Shown: in pieces, positions 21,594 to 31,467 of the stretch
Layout: every line of letters starts with the position of its first letter
Position numbering within the stretch: the first letter of the stretch is position 1
Assembly: GCF_003339845.1 (NCBI RefSeq)
Contig: NZ_PPTR01000007.1
Span: forward strand, 62,001 to 126,000
Reading direction: 5' to 3'
Length of the DNA: 64,000 bases
DNA from: Gordonibacter sp. 28C
Lineage (GTDB): Bacteria; Actinomycetota; Coriobacteriia; Coriobacteriales; Eggerthellaceae
The notes under the pieces: generated by a model
Databases searched by the model: none
What the model saw: the letters and a program-made list of their open reading frames with translations, nothing else
Told to the model about the DNA's origin: nothing
Translations under genes and position numbers: made by a program

Positions 21594-24332
21594 CTACTTG
21601 TCGCGGTGGTCGCCCATCTTCTCGGCCAGCGCCGCCTGGCCGGCGGCCAGGCGCGCCAACGGCACGCGGTAGGGCGAGCAGCTCACGTAGGTGAGGCCGA
21701 TCTTGTGGAACGTCTTCACGGAGTCCGGGTCGCCGCCGTGCTCGCCGCACACGCCCAGCTGGATGTCCGGGTTCGTGGCGCGGCCCTTCGTGCAGCCCAT
21801 CTCCACGAGCGCGGCCACGCCGGGGTCGACCGTCTCGAACGGGTTGAACGGCAGGATGCGGCGCTCGAGGTAGCGCGGGATGAACTTGGCCTCCACGTCG
21901 TCGCGGCTGAAGCCGAACGTCGTCTGCGTGAGGTCGTTCGTGCCGAAGCTGAAGAAGTCGGCCTTCGTGGCGATCTCGTCGGCGGTGACGGCGGCGCGCG
22001 GCAGCTCGATCATCGTGCCGATGGGGATGTCCAGCTCCACGCCCTCGGTCTCGCACACCTCGGCGATGACGGCCTCGCACTCGCCGCGCAGCGTCTCGAG
22101 CTCGGGCAGCACGCTCACGAGCGGGATCATGATCTCGGGCTCGGGGTTCAGGCCCTCCTTCTTCAGGCGGGCGGCAGCCGTGGCGATGGCGCGCGTCTGC
22201 ATGGCGGGCAGCTCGGGGTAGAGGATGGCCAGGCGGCAGCCGCGCAGGCCCAGCATCGGGTTCGCCTCGGCCATGGCGTCCACCAGGCTCAGCAGCTGGC
22301 GCTTCTCGGCGAGCTCGGCGGCGGGGGTGCCGGCGGCCTCCAGGCGCGCGATCTCCACGTCCAGGTCGCGCGGGCTCTCCAAGAACTCGTGCAGCGGCGG
22401 ATCGAGCAGGCGCACGATGACCGGCAGGCCGTCCATGGCCTTGAACATGCCGTAGAAGTCGCCCGTCTGGGCGGCCAGAAGGTCGGCCAGCGCCTTTTCG
22501 CGGATGGCCGGCTCGTCGTTCAGGATGAAGGACTGGATGATCTGCTTGCGGTCGCCCAGGAACATGTGCTCGGTGCGGCAGAGACCGATGCCCTCGGCGC
22601 CGAAGTTGCGGGACAGCTCCGCGTCCTCGGGGTTGTCGGCGTTGGCGCGCACGCCCATGGTGCGGAACTCGTCGGCCCACTCCAGGATGGTGTCCAGGTC
22701 TCCCGTGAGCTCGGGCAGCACCAGCTCCACGGCGCCCAGCACCACGGAACCCGTCGTGCCGTCGATGGATATCATGTCGCCCTCGCGGATGACGATGTCC
22801 GTGCCGGACACGGCGGCTTCCTTCTTCTCCGCGTCGATCTTCAGCGCCTCCACGCCGCAGACGCAGGGAGCGCCCATGCCGCGGGCGATGACGGCCGCGT
22901 GCGACGTCTTGCCGCCGTGCGACGTGAGGATGCCCTCGGCGGCGATCATGCCGGCGAGGTCGTCGGGGTTCGTCTCCCAGCGCACGAGCACGCACTTGCG
23001 GCCGGCCTCGGTGACGGCCACGGCGTCGGCGGCCGAGAACACGGCCTCGCCCACCGCGGCGCCGGGGCTGGCGTTCAGGCCCTTCGCCACCACGTCGTAG
23101 TCGGCGTTCTTGTCGAACTGCGGGTGCAGCAGCTGGTCGAGCTGCTCGGGGTCCACGCGCATGACGGCCTCTTCCTTGGTGATGAGGCCCTCCTTCTCCA
23201 TCTCGATGGCGATGTGCAGCGCGGCGGCGGCGGTGCGCTTGCCCACGCGGGTCTGCAGCATCCAGAGCTTGCCCTGCTCGATGGTGAACTCGATGTCGCA
23301 CATGTCGCGGAAGTGGTTCTCCAGCGTCACGAACACCTCTTCGAGCTCGCGACCGGCCTCTTCCAAGCCCTCGACGTGCTTGAGGTCGGCGATGGGGCTG
23401 GTGTTGCGGATGCCGGCCACCACGTCCTCGCCCTGGGCGTTCACCAGGTAGTCGCCGTAGAACTCCTTCTCGCCGTTAGCGGGGTTGCGCGTGAACGCCA
23501 CGCCCGTGGCCGAGGTGTTGCCCTTGTTGCCGAACACCATGGACTGCACGTTCACGGCGGTGCCCAGGTCGTCGGCGATCTTGTTCTGCTTGCGGTACAG
23601 CGTGGCGCGGGGGTTGTTCCAGCTGCCGAACACGGCCTCGATGGCCAGCTGCAGCTGCGTGCTGGGATCCTGCGGGAACTGCACGGAGCCGTCGACCACG
23701 AGGCTCGGGTACGCGGCAGCGTCCACGTTCTCGGCGAAGATCTGCTTGAACTCGGCCACGAGCTCCTTGAGGTCGTCGGCCGAGAGGTCGGTGTCGGAGG
23801 CGGCGCCGCGCAGGTTCTTCATGGCCGTGATGGCGTTCTCGAACAGATCGCCGTCCAGGCCCATGACCACGTTGGAGAACATCTGGATGAAGCGGCGGTA
23901 GGAGTCCCAGGCGAAGCGCGGGTTCTCGGTCTGGGCGATGAGGCCGTTGATGGACTCGTCGTTCAGGCCCAGGTTCAACACCGTGTCCATCATGCCCGGC
24001 ATGGACATGGGGGCGCCGGAGCGCACGGACACGAGCAGCGGGTCGGCGGCGTCGCCGATCTTCTTGCCCATGCGGGCCTCGAGGTCCTCGCGGTAGGCCT
24101 GGATGGTGTCGAGCGCGCCCTCGGGCCACGTGTTGCCCGCGTTGGCGTACTCCATGCAGGTCTGGCACGTGATGGTGAAGCCGGGAGGCACGGGGAGCCC
24201 GATGTTGGCCATTTCGGCGAGGTTGGCGCCCTTGCCGCCCAACTGCGCCTTCATGTTGGTGTTGCCCTCGGTTACGTTGTTGCCCTGTGCGTCTTTGCCG
24301 AATGCATAGACTCGTTTGACTTCTTCGGTCAC
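21594..24332 (-). CDS. ppdK: pyruvate, phosphate dikinase
   Basis: A 912-residue PPDK, which reversibly converts pyruvate, ATP and phosphate to PEP, AMP and PPi. The N-terminal ATP-grasp domain shows LGGKGANLAEMANIGLPVPPG; the phosphohistidine domain shows GGKTSHAAVIARGMGAPCV; the PEP-binding barrel shows GIGLCRTEHMFL, LRGCRLAILYPEL, FSFGTNDLTQTTFGFSRDD and GVCGEHGGDP. The GTG start follows AAGGAG. The PPDK regulatory protein gene lies 64 bases downstream in the same orientation, forming the usual control pair. In an anaerobe it could act in glycolysis or gluconeogenesis. Confidence 0.97.
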   Translation of the reverse strand: MTEEVKRVYAFGKDAQGNNVTEGNTNMKAQLGGKGANLAEMANIGLPVPPGFTITCQTCMEYANAGNTWPEGALDTIQAYREDLEARMGKKIGDAADPLLVSVRSGAPMSMPGMMDTVLNLGLNDESINGLIAQTENPRFAWDSYRRFIQMFSNVVMGLDGDLFENAITAMKNLRGAASDTDLSADDLKELVAEFKQIFAENVDAAAYPSLVVDGSVQFPQDPSTQLQLAIEAVFGSWNNPRATLYRKQNKIADDLGTAVNVQSMVFGNKGNTSATGVAFTRNPANGEKEFYGDYLVNAQGEDVVAGIRNTSPIADLKHVEGLEEAGRELEEVFVTLENHFRDMCDIEFTIEQGKLWMLQTRVGKRTAAAALHIAIEMEKEGLITKEEAVMRVDPEQLDQLLHPQFDKNADYDVVAKGLNASPGAAVGEAVFSAADAVAVTEAGRKCVLVRWETNPDDLAGMIAAEGILTSHGGKTSHAAVIARGMGAPCVCGVEALKIDAEKKEAAVSGTDIVIREGDMISIDGTTGSVVLGAVELVLPELTGDLDTILEWADEFRTMGVRANADNPEDAELSRNFGAEGIGLCRTEHMFLGDRKQIIQSFILNDEPAIREKALADLLAAQTGDFYGMFKAMDGLPVIVRLLDPPLHEFLESPRDLDVEIARLEAAGTPAAELAEKRQLLSLVDAMAEANPMLGLRGCRLAILYPELPAMQTRAIATAAARLKKEGLNPEPEIMIPLVSVLPELETLRGECEAVIAEVCETEGVELDIPIGTMIELPRAAVTADEIATKADFFSFGTNDLTQTTFGFSRDDVEAKFIPRYLERRILPFNPFETVDPGVAALVEMGCTKGRATNPDIQLGVCGEHGGDPDSVKTFHKIGLTYVSCSPYRVPLARLAAGQAALAEKMGDHRDK

Positions 24333-24396
24333 CTTTTTCTCCTTAAACGCGACGTTTCAAATCGTACAGAGTACCGAACCTCGCAGGTTCGCAGGC

Positions 24397-25293
24397 CTAG
24401 CCCATCATATCAGCGGATGGAGGGTGGGCGCGCTCATAGTAGCGCAAAATCTCCTGAGCCGTTTCCTCAACGGCTCGATTTTCGGTGTGAACGACAATAC
24501 AGCCGAGTTTGCGCATGAGCGCCCGAGCCTGCTCCAAGTCCTGGTACACGTACTCGGGGTCGGCGTAGCGCGACGCCACCACGCTGGCGTTGCCCAGGCG
24601 GCGCTGGCGGATGCCGATGAGCACCTCGGGAGTGGTCATGAGCCCGAACAGCCGCGTGCGCTCCACGTCGGCGAGCTCCTTCGGCGGATCGGTGGTGGGA
24701 TCGAGCGGGATGTTCGCCACCTTGTAGCCCTGCTGCGAAAGGTAGATGGACGTGGGCGTCTTGGACGAGCGCGACACGCCCAGAAGCACGATGTCGGCCT
24801 GGGAGAGCTCCTGCGGGTTGCGGCCGTCGTCGTGGGCGATGGTGAACTCGATGGCCTCGATGCGCTTGAAGTAGTACTGGTCGGCCACGTGCAGGCCGCC
24901 GGGCTTCGTGGAGGGCCTGCGCCCCGTCATGCGCGCGATGGCCGCGATGGCGTCGGTCATGAGGTCCACCGCCACGATGTCGTCGCGAGCGGCCGCATGG
25001 GCGGCCAGCTGCCGCGCGAGCGCGCCGTCCACCAGCGTGTAGAACACGAGCATGCGGCCGTCCCCCGAGTTCTGGCGGTGGAACGCGCTGTGCTCGTCGA
25101 GGAAGTCCTCGATCTCCCCGAACGAGCGCACCTTCGGCAGCACCTCGATGGCGGGGTTCGTGACCCCAAACTGGGCGGCGGCCGCCCGGGCCACCGCCTG
25201 GGCCGTGAGGCCCACCGAGTCGCTGATCACGTGGATGGTGGGGAGGCTCCCCGGGTCGGCGTTCGGCGGGCCGTACGAGACGAGGTCGTCCAT
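24397..25293 (-). CDS. ppsR: pyruvate phosphate dikinase regulatory protein (bifunctional kinase/phosphorylase, DUF299)
   Basis: A 298-residue PPSR/RP1-type protein that inactivates PPDK by ADP-dependent phosphorylation and reactivates it by phosphorolysis. The N-terminal IHVISDSVGLTAQAVARAAA and central P-loop-like LLGVSRSSKTPTSIYLSQQG are typical, followed by KVANIPLDPTTDPPKEL. It is directly upstream of ppdK in transcription order. Its ATG is four bases from the glyS stop, so it may be co-transcribed with glyQS. Confidence 0.95.
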   Translation of the reverse strand: MDDLVSYGPPNADPGSLPTIHVISDSVGLTAQAVARAAAAQFGVTNPAIEVLPKVRSFGEIEDFLDEHSAFHRQNSGDGRMLVFYTLVDGALARQLAAHAAARDDIVAVDLMTDAIAAIARMTGRRPSTKPGGLHVADQYYFKRIEAIEFTIAHDDGRNPQELSQADIVLLGVSRSSKTPTSIYLSQQGYKVANIPLDPTTDPPKELADVERTRLFGLMTTPEVLIGIRQRRLGNASVVASRYADPEYVYQDLEQARALMRKLGCIVVHTENRAVEETAQEILRYYERAHPPSADMMG

Positions 25294-25297
25294 CGCC

Positions 25298-27388
25298 CTA
25301 CTTCCCGCCCTTCGCCATCTTGCCGAAGTCGGCCACGTCGGTGAACACGCCCACGAAGCGGTTCAGCAGGCGCAGGCGGTTCGCGCGCACGGCCTCGTCC
25401 TCGTCCATGACGAGGACGTCGGCGAAGAACGCGTCGATGGGCCCGCGCAGGGCCGCCAGGGCCGCCAGGGCCGAGGCGTAGTCGTCGGAGGCGAGAGCGG
25501 CGGACGTGCTGGCCTCGACGTCGCGGACGGCGGACAGGAGCGCGCGCTCGGCCTCGCCCGCCAACGCCTCGTCCACCTCGTCGCCCAGCCGCGCGTCGCG
25601 CAGGTTGTTGGCGCGCGCGTAGGCCGTGGCCAGGTCGTCGAACGTCTCGCGCTCGTCTTTGCGGGCGGCCTCGAGGGCGCGCACCCGGGCGATGACCTCG
25701 GCCGGCTCCTCCACGCCCACCGCCAGCACCGCGTCGATGGCGTCGGGAGACGCGCCGGAATCGCGCAGCATGACCTTCGTGCGCGTGACGAAGAAGTCGG
25801 CCACCTGGGCGCGCACGTCGTCGCGGTCGAAGTCGATGCCGCCGCCCTCGTACGTGGAGAGCGACGCGTCCACGGCCTTCATGAGCGAGACGGGCAGGCC
25901 CGCCTCCAGCATGGCCACGATGCCTATGGCGCTGCGGCGCAGCGCGAAGGGGTCGGACGAGCCCGTGGGGCCCTGCCCCATGGCGAACAGGCCGCAGATG
26001 GTGTCGAGCTTGTCGGCCGTGGCCACGACCTTGCCCACGTCGGACGCGGGCGGCTCGTCGCCGGAGAAGCGCGGGCGGTAGTGGTCGGCGATGGCCCGGG
26101 CAACCTGCTCGCTCTCGCCAGCCGCCTCGGCGTAGTACGAGCCCATGACGCCCTGCACGCTGGTGAACTCCACCACGGCGTTCGTCACGAGATCGGCCTT
26201 GGCCAGATACGCCGCGCGCACGGCGTCGGCGGCGTCCGCCGCGCCCAGCCCCGCGTCGGCGGCCAGGTGCTCGGCCAGCGCCACGATGCGGTCGGTCTTG
26301 GCCTTCATGGTGCCGAGCGCCTCTTGGAACACCACCTCGTCCAAGCGGTCGACGTAGGTCTCCAGCGGGTGCTTCAGGTCCTCCTCGTAGAAGAACTTCG
26401 CGTCGGACAGGCGGGCGCGCACGACGCGCTCGTTGCCGCCCGTGATGGTGTCGGCATGCGCCGGGTCGCCGTTCGTCACGACGATGAACTTGTTCGTGAG
26501 CTTGCCCTCGCCGTCGTACAGCGGGAAATAGCGCTGGTGCATGAGCATGGCGTCCACGATGATCTCCTCGGGCACGCGGAGGAACTCCTCGTCGAACGTG
26601 CCCACGAGCACCGTGGGGTACTCGGCCAGGTTCACGACCTCCAGAAGCGTCTTCTCGGGCAGCTCGGCGCGGTAGCCCGTCTGGGCCTCCGCCTGCGCGA
26701 CGCCCTCGCGGATACGCTGCTCGCGCGCCTGCTCGCTCGTCACGACGCACGCGCTCTCCACCACGCCCAGCAGGTCGGCCGCGCGGGCCACCTCGTGCGG
26801 GCCGGGGGCCAGGAAACGATGGCCGCACGTGAGCTTGCCCGCGGTGAGCCCTGCGAACTCCACGGGGATCACGCGCTCGTCGAGCAGGGCCACGAGCCAG
26901 CGGACCGGCCGCGAGAAGTACTCGCTGCGCGTGCCCCAACGGCACGACTTCGGCCACGATATGCCCGTGATCACGCCCTCCAGCACGCCGGGCAGGAGCT
27001 CGGCCACATCGCGGGCAGGCACGCTGCGCGTTGCGAACACGTACTCCGCGCCGTTCTCCTCGCGGCGCTCGAGCGCGTCCACGTCGAGCCCCTTGCCGCG
27101 CGCGAAGCCGATGGCGGCCTTCGTGGGGTTGCCGTCGGCGTCGAAGGCGATCTTGGCCGACGGGCCGCGGAACACCTCCTCCAGCGCTTCGGTGGCGTCG
27201 GCCACGTTCTCCACCAGCGCGATCAGGCGGCGCGGCGTGGTGTAGATGGAAACGTCGCCGTGCGGGACGCGCACGGCGTCCAGCGCCTCGGGCACGAGCT
27301 TCTCGAGCTGCTGCGTCGCCTTGTGAAGGTCGAACGCGGGGATCTCCTCGGTGCCTATCTCGAAGGCGAGCGTGTGCAGGCTGCTCAT
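25298..27388 (-). CDS. glyS: glycine--tRNA ligase beta subunit
   Basis: A 696-residue beta chain of the alpha2-beta2 bacterial glycyl-tRNA synthetase. Blocks are [13 protein letters not shown] at the N terminus, [50 protein letters not shown], an HD-like region with [30 protein letters not shown], and a C-terminal anticodon-binding-type helical domain. The ATG at 27388 overlaps the glyQ stop by four bases (ATGA). Confidence 0.97.
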   Translation of the reverse strand: MSSLHTLAFEIGTEEIPAFDLHKATQQLEKLVPEALDAVRVPHGDVSIYTTPRRLIALVENVADATEALEEVFRGPSAKIAFDADGNPTKAAIGFARGKGLDVDALERREENGAEYVFATRSVPARDVAELLPGVLEGVITGISWPKSCRWGTRSEYFSRPVRWLVALLDERVIPVEFAGLTAGKLTCGHRFLAPGPHEVARAADLLGVVESACVVTSEQAREQRIREGVAQAEAQTGYRAELPEKTLLEVVNLAEYPTVLVGTFDEEFLRVPEEIIVDAMLMHQRYFPLYDGEGKLTNKFIVVTNGDPAHADTITGGNERVVRARLSDAKFFYEEDLKHPLETYVDRLDEVVFQEALGTMKAKTDRIVALAEHLAADAGLGAADAADAVRAAYLAKADLVTNAVVEFTSVQGVMGSYYAEAAGESEQVARAIADHYRPRFSGDEPPASDVGKVVATADKLDTICGLFAMGQGPTGSSDPFALRRSAIGIVAMLEAGLPVSLMKAVDASLSTYEGGGIDFDRDDVRAQVADFFVTRTKVMLRDSGASPDAIDAVLAVGVEEPAEVIARVRALEAARKDERETFDDLATAYARANNLRDARLGDEVDEALAGEAERALLSAVRDVEASTSAALASDDYASALAALAALRGPIDAFFADVLVMDEDEAVRANRLRLLNRFVGVFTDVADFGKMAKGGK

Positions 27389-28374
27389 CGCGCGTCCCCC
27401 TTCCCCGCATCGCTTGCGGGCGCGGCGTCCGCGCCCTCCTCGGCGGGCTCGATGCCCACCACGTGCTCCATGTAGCTCGCGCACACCGCCTTGGCCAGCG
27501 TGCGCACGCGCAGGATGTAGGCCATGCGCTCCGTGGCCGATATCACGCCGCGGGCGTCCAAGAGGTTGAACGTATGGCAGCATTTGAGCACGCTGTCGTA
27601 GGCCGGCAACGGCAGGTTCGCCTCGAGCGTGCGCTTGCACTCGGCCTCGCGGTCGTTGAACTCTTGGAACAGGAAATCGGTGTCGGCCACTTCGAAGTTG
27701 AACTTGGAGTACTGGCGCTCGTTCTCCAAGTACACGTCGCCGTAGGTGAACGTCACGCCGTCGTCGCCGCGCGCCCATACGATGTCGAACATGGAGTCCA
27801 CGCCCTGGACGAACATCGTCAGGCGCTCCAGGCCGTAGGCGATCTCCACGGGCACGGGGTTGCACTCGAAGCCGCCCACCTGCTGGAAGTAGGTGAACTG
27901 CGTGACCTCCATGCCGTCGATCCACACCTCCCAGCCGAGCCCCCAGGCGCCGAGCGTCGGGCTTTCCCAGTCGTCCTCGACGAAGCGCACGTCGTGCGCG
28001 TCGACGTCGATGCCGATGGCGCGCAAGGATCCCAGGTACAGGTCCTGGATGTTGTCGGGCGAGGGCTTCATGAGCACCTGGAACTGGAAGTAGTGCTGCG
28101 TGCGGTTGGGGTTCTCGCCGTAGCGGCCGTCGGTGGGACGGCGGCTGCCCTGGACGTAGCAGGTGCGCCACGTGTCGGGGCCGAGCGAGCGCAGCGTGGT
28201 GGCCGGTGCGTTCGTGCCGGCGCCCACCTCGTTGTCGTAGGGTTGCAGCACGACGCAGCCCGCGGACGCCCAGTAGCGCTGCAGGTTCATGATGACGTCT
28301 TGGAACGTCGGAGGCAGCGACCCTGCGGCCGCCTGCTCGTCCGCACGTGCGGCGGACTCGGTTTCGGTTGGCAT
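27385..28374 (-). CDS. glyQ: glycine--tRNA ligase alpha subunit
   Basis: A 329-residue catalytic alpha chain. The core [31 protein letters not shown]-like segment (here [15 protein letters not shown]), [20 protein letters not shown] and [19 protein letters not shown] are diagnostic. The ATG at 28374 follows AAGGAGA; about 20 residues precede the conserved core and a 20-residue acidic tail follows. It heads the glyQ-glyS-ppsR-ppdK run. I looked for a glycine riboswitch in the 62-base leader and saw none. Confidence 0.96.
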   Translation of the reverse strand: MPTETESAARADEQAAAGSLPPTFQDVIMNLQRYWASAGCVVLQPYDNEVGAGTNAPATTLRSLGPDTWRTCYVQGSRRPTDGRYGENPNRTQHYFQFQVLMKPSPDNIQDLYLGSLRAIGIDVDAHDVRFVEDDWESPTLGAWGLGWEVWIDGMEVTQFTYFQQVGGFECNPVPVEIAYGLERLTMFVQGVDSMFDIVWARGDDGVTFTYGDVYLENERQYSKFNFEVADTDFLFQEFNDREAECKRTLEANLPLPAYDSVLKCCHTFNLLDARGVISATERMAYILRVRTLAKAVCASYMEHVVGIEPAEEGADAAPASDAGKGDAR

Positions 28375-28436
28375 GGCTCTCCTTGTCTTGTCCTCAACAG
28401 CCGCGCGCGGCGGCTCCGATCGTGGTGCGATCCCCT

Positions 28437-29009
28437 TTACTCCAACAGGCCGAAGTTGCTGAACGGCCAGTACACAAGCGCGGCGCGACCGGTGAGCGAG
28501 TTCTCGTCGATGGCGCCGAAGTAGCGCGAGTCGTTGGAGTTCGTGCGGTTGTCGCCCATGACCCACAGGTGCCCCTCGGGCACCGTGAACGGGTAGGACA
28601 CCTCGACGCCGAGCGCCGTCTTGAGGGGCTCGGAGGGCAGGCCGCGCGTGTAGGGCTCGTCGAGCGCCACCCCGTCCACCACCACGCGGCCGTCCACGAG
28701 GTCGACGGTCTGGCCGCCCACGGCGATGCAGCGCTTGATGAGCACGCGGCCCGGGATCTCCGGGTCCTGGAACGTCACGATGTCGCCGGGCGCGGGGTCG
28801 CGCAGGTAGTAGCTGACCTTCTCGGAGAACACCATGTCGCCGGTCATGATGGTGGTTTCCATGGAGCCCGACGGGATCTCGTAGGGCTGGAACACGAAGG
28901 TGCGCAGCGCCCAGGACAGCCCGAAGATGAAGGCCACCATGACGAGCAGGCTGAGAATGGTTCTAAGCGCGCTCGATGGGCGCGGCTCGGCGTGTTGCCC
29001 AGAGTCCAT
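28437..29009 (-). CDS. lepB: signal peptidase I (paralogue 1)
   Basis: A 190-residue membrane-anchored serine protease that removes Sec/Tat signal peptides. One N-terminal membrane segment (about 16-38) precedes the catalytic Ser49 ([10 protein letters not shown]) and general-base Lys92 ([14 protein letters not shown]). Box E is [14 protein letters not shown]. It is a tandem paralogue of the gene at 29180-29752. 368 bases of coding sequence are identical between them (28507-28874 here), while both ends differ. Confidence 0.96.
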   Translation of the reverse strand: MDSGQHAEPRPSSALRTILSLLVMVAFIFGLSWALRTFVFQPYEIPSGSMETTIMTGDMVFSEKVSYYLRDPAPGDIVTFQDPEIPGRVLIKRCIAVGGQTVDLVDGRVVVDGVALDEPYTRGLPSEPLKTALGVEVSYPFTVPEGHLWVMGDNRTNSNDSRYFGAIDENSLTGRAALVYWPFSNFGLLE

Positions 29010-29179
29010 GAAGGTCGTCTTGTCCTTTCCGCACGAGCGCGGAGGGGCGCCCGGATGAAGTCACGAGCGTATATGATAGCGCTTCGAGCCTAATCGCCCG
29101 GCGCGTTCGATAAACTCTTCAGAAATTCCCGATCACCGGGCGAAAGGTTCGGCTTCCGGGCCGCGGCGGGCAAACCCGC

Positions 29180-29752
29180 TCACTCCAGCAGGCCGAAGTC
29201 CTGAAGCGGCCAGAAGACGAGCACGCCCCGCGCCGTCACCGACGGCGCCTCGATGGCGCCGAAGTAGCGCGAGTCGTTGGAGTTCGTGCGGTTGTCGCCC
29301 ATGACCCACAGGTGCCCCTCGGGCACCGTGAACGGGTAGGACACCTCGACGCCGAGCGCCGTCTTGAGGGGCTCGGAGGGCAGGCCGCGCGTGTAGGGCT
29401 CGTCGAGCGCCACCCCGTCCACCACCACGCGGCCGTCCACGAGGTCGACGGTCTGGCCGCCCACGGCGATGCAGCGCTTGATGAGCACGCGGCCCGGGAT
29501 CTCCGGGTCCTGGAACGTCACGATGTCGCCGGGCGCGGGGTCGCGCAGGTAGTAGCTGACCTTCTCGGAGAACACCATGTCGCCGGTCATGATGGTGGTT
29601 TCCATGGAGCCCGACGGTATCGCGAACGCCTGGTGCACGAACGTGATCTGGAACCAGGCCAGCGCCACGACGAAAACCGCCCACCAGAGCAGGCCGACGA
29701 TCCTGCGCGACGCGCTCGGGGCCCCTTCGCGTGCATGTTGGCCGTGGTCCAA
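29180..29752 (-). CDS. lepB: signal peptidase I (paralogue 2)
   Basis: A 190-residue tandem paralogue of 28437-29009, with the same catalytic Ser49/Lys92 and the same length. The N-terminal 44 residues and membrane segment differ (MDHGQHAREGAPSASRRIV versus [19 protein letters not shown]), as do the last 20. Start is TTG at 29752, chosen because it aligns with the ATG of paralogue 1. It lies 35 bases downstream of trmD, which is the usual lepB position. Different anchors may give different substrate or partner preference. Confidence 0.92.
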   Translation of the reverse strand: MDHGQHAREGAPSASRRIVGLLWWAVFVVALAWFQITFVHQAFAIPSGSMETTIMTGDMVFSEKVSYYLRDPAPGDIVTFQDPEIPGRVLIKRCIAVGGQTVDLVDGRVVVDGVALDEPYTRGLPSEPLKTALGVEVSYPFTVPEGHLWVMGDNRTNSNDSRYFGAIEAPSVTARGVLVFWPLQDFGLLE

Positions 29753-29787
29753 GGTTTCCGCCTTTCCGCTCTTGAGGACGGGGACGC

Positions 29788-30819
29788 CTATTGCGACAAG
29801 TTTAGCAGAAACTCCCGGTCGGCACGCGAGAGGTCGGCGTCGTCCAAGAGGTCGGGCCTCAGGCGCGCCGTGCGCTCCAGGCTGCGCTCGCGCCGCCAGC
29901 GGGCCACGGCGCCGTGGTCGCCGGACAGCAGCACGGCGGGCACGTCCATCCCCCGGTACGTTGCCGGGCGCGTGTATTGGGGGTATTCCAACAGGCCGTC
30001 GGCGAAGCTCTCGCCCAGCGCCCCGGTGGGCGCGCCCAGCACGCCGGGCAGCTTGCGCACCACGGCGTCGATCACCACCATGGAGGCCAGCTCGCCGCTC
30101 GTGAGCACGTAGTCGCCCAGCGAGATCGTGCGGTCGGCCAGCGCGTAGGCGCGCTCGTCGATGCCCTCGTAGTGGCCGCACACGAACAGCAGCCGCTCCT
30201 CGCGCGCCAGCTCGCACGCAAGGGCGTCGTCGAAGGGCTCGCCATGGGGAGCTAGGAAGATCGTATGCGGGCGCTTGACGGGACCGGGGACGGAGGGGCT
30301 CTCCGCTCGGGCAGTCCTGGGCTCGCTCGAACAGCCCACAGGGCTGTTCGGCTCGTGCGGAATCTCGCGGAGAGCCCCTCCGTCCCCGGTCCCTCTAACC
30401 TCGTTGAAATCTTCATGACGGGGCGGCGAGACCTGTTCGGGGGCGTCTTGCCGGGAGTCGGCGCGCGAGGAGCGGCAGCTGTTCTCTTTTGTGAGAGGTT
30501 CAACCTGGGGGGTGGGGCCGGTTGTCATCCCGAGCGGAGCGGCCGCAGGGCGCGTAGTCGAAGGATCCCCCGCGGCGTCAGCGGGTAGGTTTCCGGCGAT
30601 GTCCTCGTAGGCTTCGAAGATGGGCTCGCACTTCATGACGAGGCCGTCGCCTCCGCCGTAGGGGTCGTCGTCGGTGGTGCGGTGGCGGTCGTGGGTCCAG
30701 TCGCGCAGGTCGTGGGCCTTGAACGTGAGGATTCCCTTCTCCTGGGCGATGCGCATCATGGACGCGCCCATGACGGAGTCGTACATGGAGGGGAACGTGG
30801 AAAGCGTCTCGATGATCAC
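29788..30819 (-). CDS. trmD: tRNA (guanine37-N1)-methyltransferase with repeat-derived 104-residue insertion
   Basis: A 343-residue TrmD (usual length about 230-250) that methylates G37 of tRNAs with SAM. Residues 1-76 (FPSMYDSVMGASMMRIAQEK, DWTHDRHRTTDDDPYGGGDG) and 181-343 (IFLAPHGEPFDDALA, LLFVCGHYEGIDERAY, ISLGDYVLTSGELASMVVID, YPQYTRPATYRGMDVPAVLL) are normal. Between them, codons 77-180 (30591-30280) encode a Pro/Ser/Arg-rich stretch made of repeat family C and family B DNA. The frame stays open. The insertion lies in the loop just before the SAM-binding knot, so the enzyme may still fold. It follows rimM in the standard operon. Confidence 0.93.
   Translation of the reverse strand: MIIETLSTFPSMYDSVMGASMMRIAQEKGILTFKAHDLRDWTHDRHRTTDDDPYGGGDGLVMKCEPIFEAYEDIAGNLPADAAGDPSTTRPAAAPLGMTTGPTPQVEPLTKENSCRSSRADSRQDAPEQVSPPRHEDFNEVRGTGDGGALREIPHEPNSPVGCSSEPRTARAESPSVPGPVKRPHTIFLAPHGEPFDDALACELAREERLLFVCGHYEGIDERAYALADRTISLGDYVLTSGELASMVVIDAVVRKLPGVLGAPTGALGESFADGLLEYPQYTRPATYRGMDVPAVLLSGDHGAVARWRRERSLERTARLRPDLLDDADLSRADREFLLNLSQ
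30280..30393. repeat. repeat family B, copy 1 (inside trmD coding sequence)
   Basis: A 114-base palindromic element with perfect 27-base arms (30280-30306 and 30367-30393) enclosing a 60-base core. The core contains the hairpin CGAACAGCCC-aca-GGGCTGTTCG (30328-30350). Its length is exactly 38 codons, so it keeps the trmD frame. The core is almost identical to that at 50532-50642 (other orientation), but the arms are unrelated in sequence. Confidence 0.88.
30523..30567. repeat. repeat family C, copy inside trmD
   Basis: TGTCATCCCGAGCGGAGCGG followed by GTAGTCGAAGGATC matches the family C unit at 21407-21449. It lies within the trmD insertion and encodes part of it on the minus strand (GDPSTTRPAAAPLGMTT). 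Confidence 0.75.
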
Positions 30820-30945
30820 GGTGGTAAGTCCTTTCCCAAAGGCCCGTAGGGACGATCTGCCGGCCGCCCCGGCGCTGCGCCTTTCCCGCCGAACCGCAGC
30901 GCGGCGTGCGGCGTGCGGGCCCGCGGCCCCGATTCCCGACCCGGC

Positions 30946-31467
30946 TTACAGCTCCAGCAGCCCGTCCGGCACGTCGACCACGATGCGGCGCGCGTCCTCG
31001 TCCACCTCGACCACGAACGCGTCGACGAGCGGTACGAGAATCGTGCGGCCCTCCTTGGCCGAACATACTTCGAGCAGATCCTGCCCCGGCATCTCCTGGA
31101 TGCCCGACACCGAGCCGACCAGCCCGGAGGCCGCGTCGTGCACCTCCCAGCCGTCCCAGGCGCCTTCGGGCGCGTCGAGCGCGCCGTCCGGCAGGTCGGC
31201 GCGGCGCGCGAGGCAATGGCACCCCACGAGCGCCTCGGCGGCGTCGATGCCCTCCACGACGTCGAACGTCACGACGGCGGTTCGCTCGTCCGCCGGCGCG
31301 ACCGACGTCACGCGCGCCCGGCGCGGGGCGTCGAGCACGGGCGGGACGAAGGCCACCTCGAGGCCCTCGAACAGCAAAAAAGGAAGGCCCGCCGCGCCCT
31401 GCGCGACGAACCCTCCCTGCAGATTCTTCGTTTTCGCCAATACGGCGACGTCTGTCCAAGCGCGCAT
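30946..31467 (-). CDS. rimM: ribosome maturation factor RimM
   Basis: A 173-residue RimM that binds S19 and assists 30S head assembly. The N-terminal domain is divergent (VAVLAKTKNLQGGFVAQGA). The PRC-barrel half is clear: DGWEVHDAASGLVGSVSGI, LLEVCSAKEGRTILVPLVDAFV and the terminal VDVPDGLLEL. The ATG directly abuts the khpA stop (TAG-ATG). trmD starts 126 bases downstream. Confidence 0.92.
   Translation of the reverse strand: MRAWTDVAVLAKTKNLQGGFVAQGAAGLPFLLFEGLEVAFVPPVLDAPRRARVTSVAPADERTAVVTFDVVEGIDAAEALVGCHCLARRADLPDGALDAPEGAWDGWEVHDAASGLVGSVSGIQEMPGQDLLEVCSAKEGRTILVPLVDAFVVEVDEDARRIVVDVPDGLLEL

Noticed and set aside
28375-28436. Glycine riboswitch before glyQ
   Set aside because: The 62-base spacer is too short and shows no tandem aptamer-like structure.
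29788-30819. trmD as a frameshifted or disrupted pseudogene
   Set aside because: The frame is open from the normal start to the normal stop, both halves are intact, and the insert length is a multiple of three. It is better described as an in-frame insertion.
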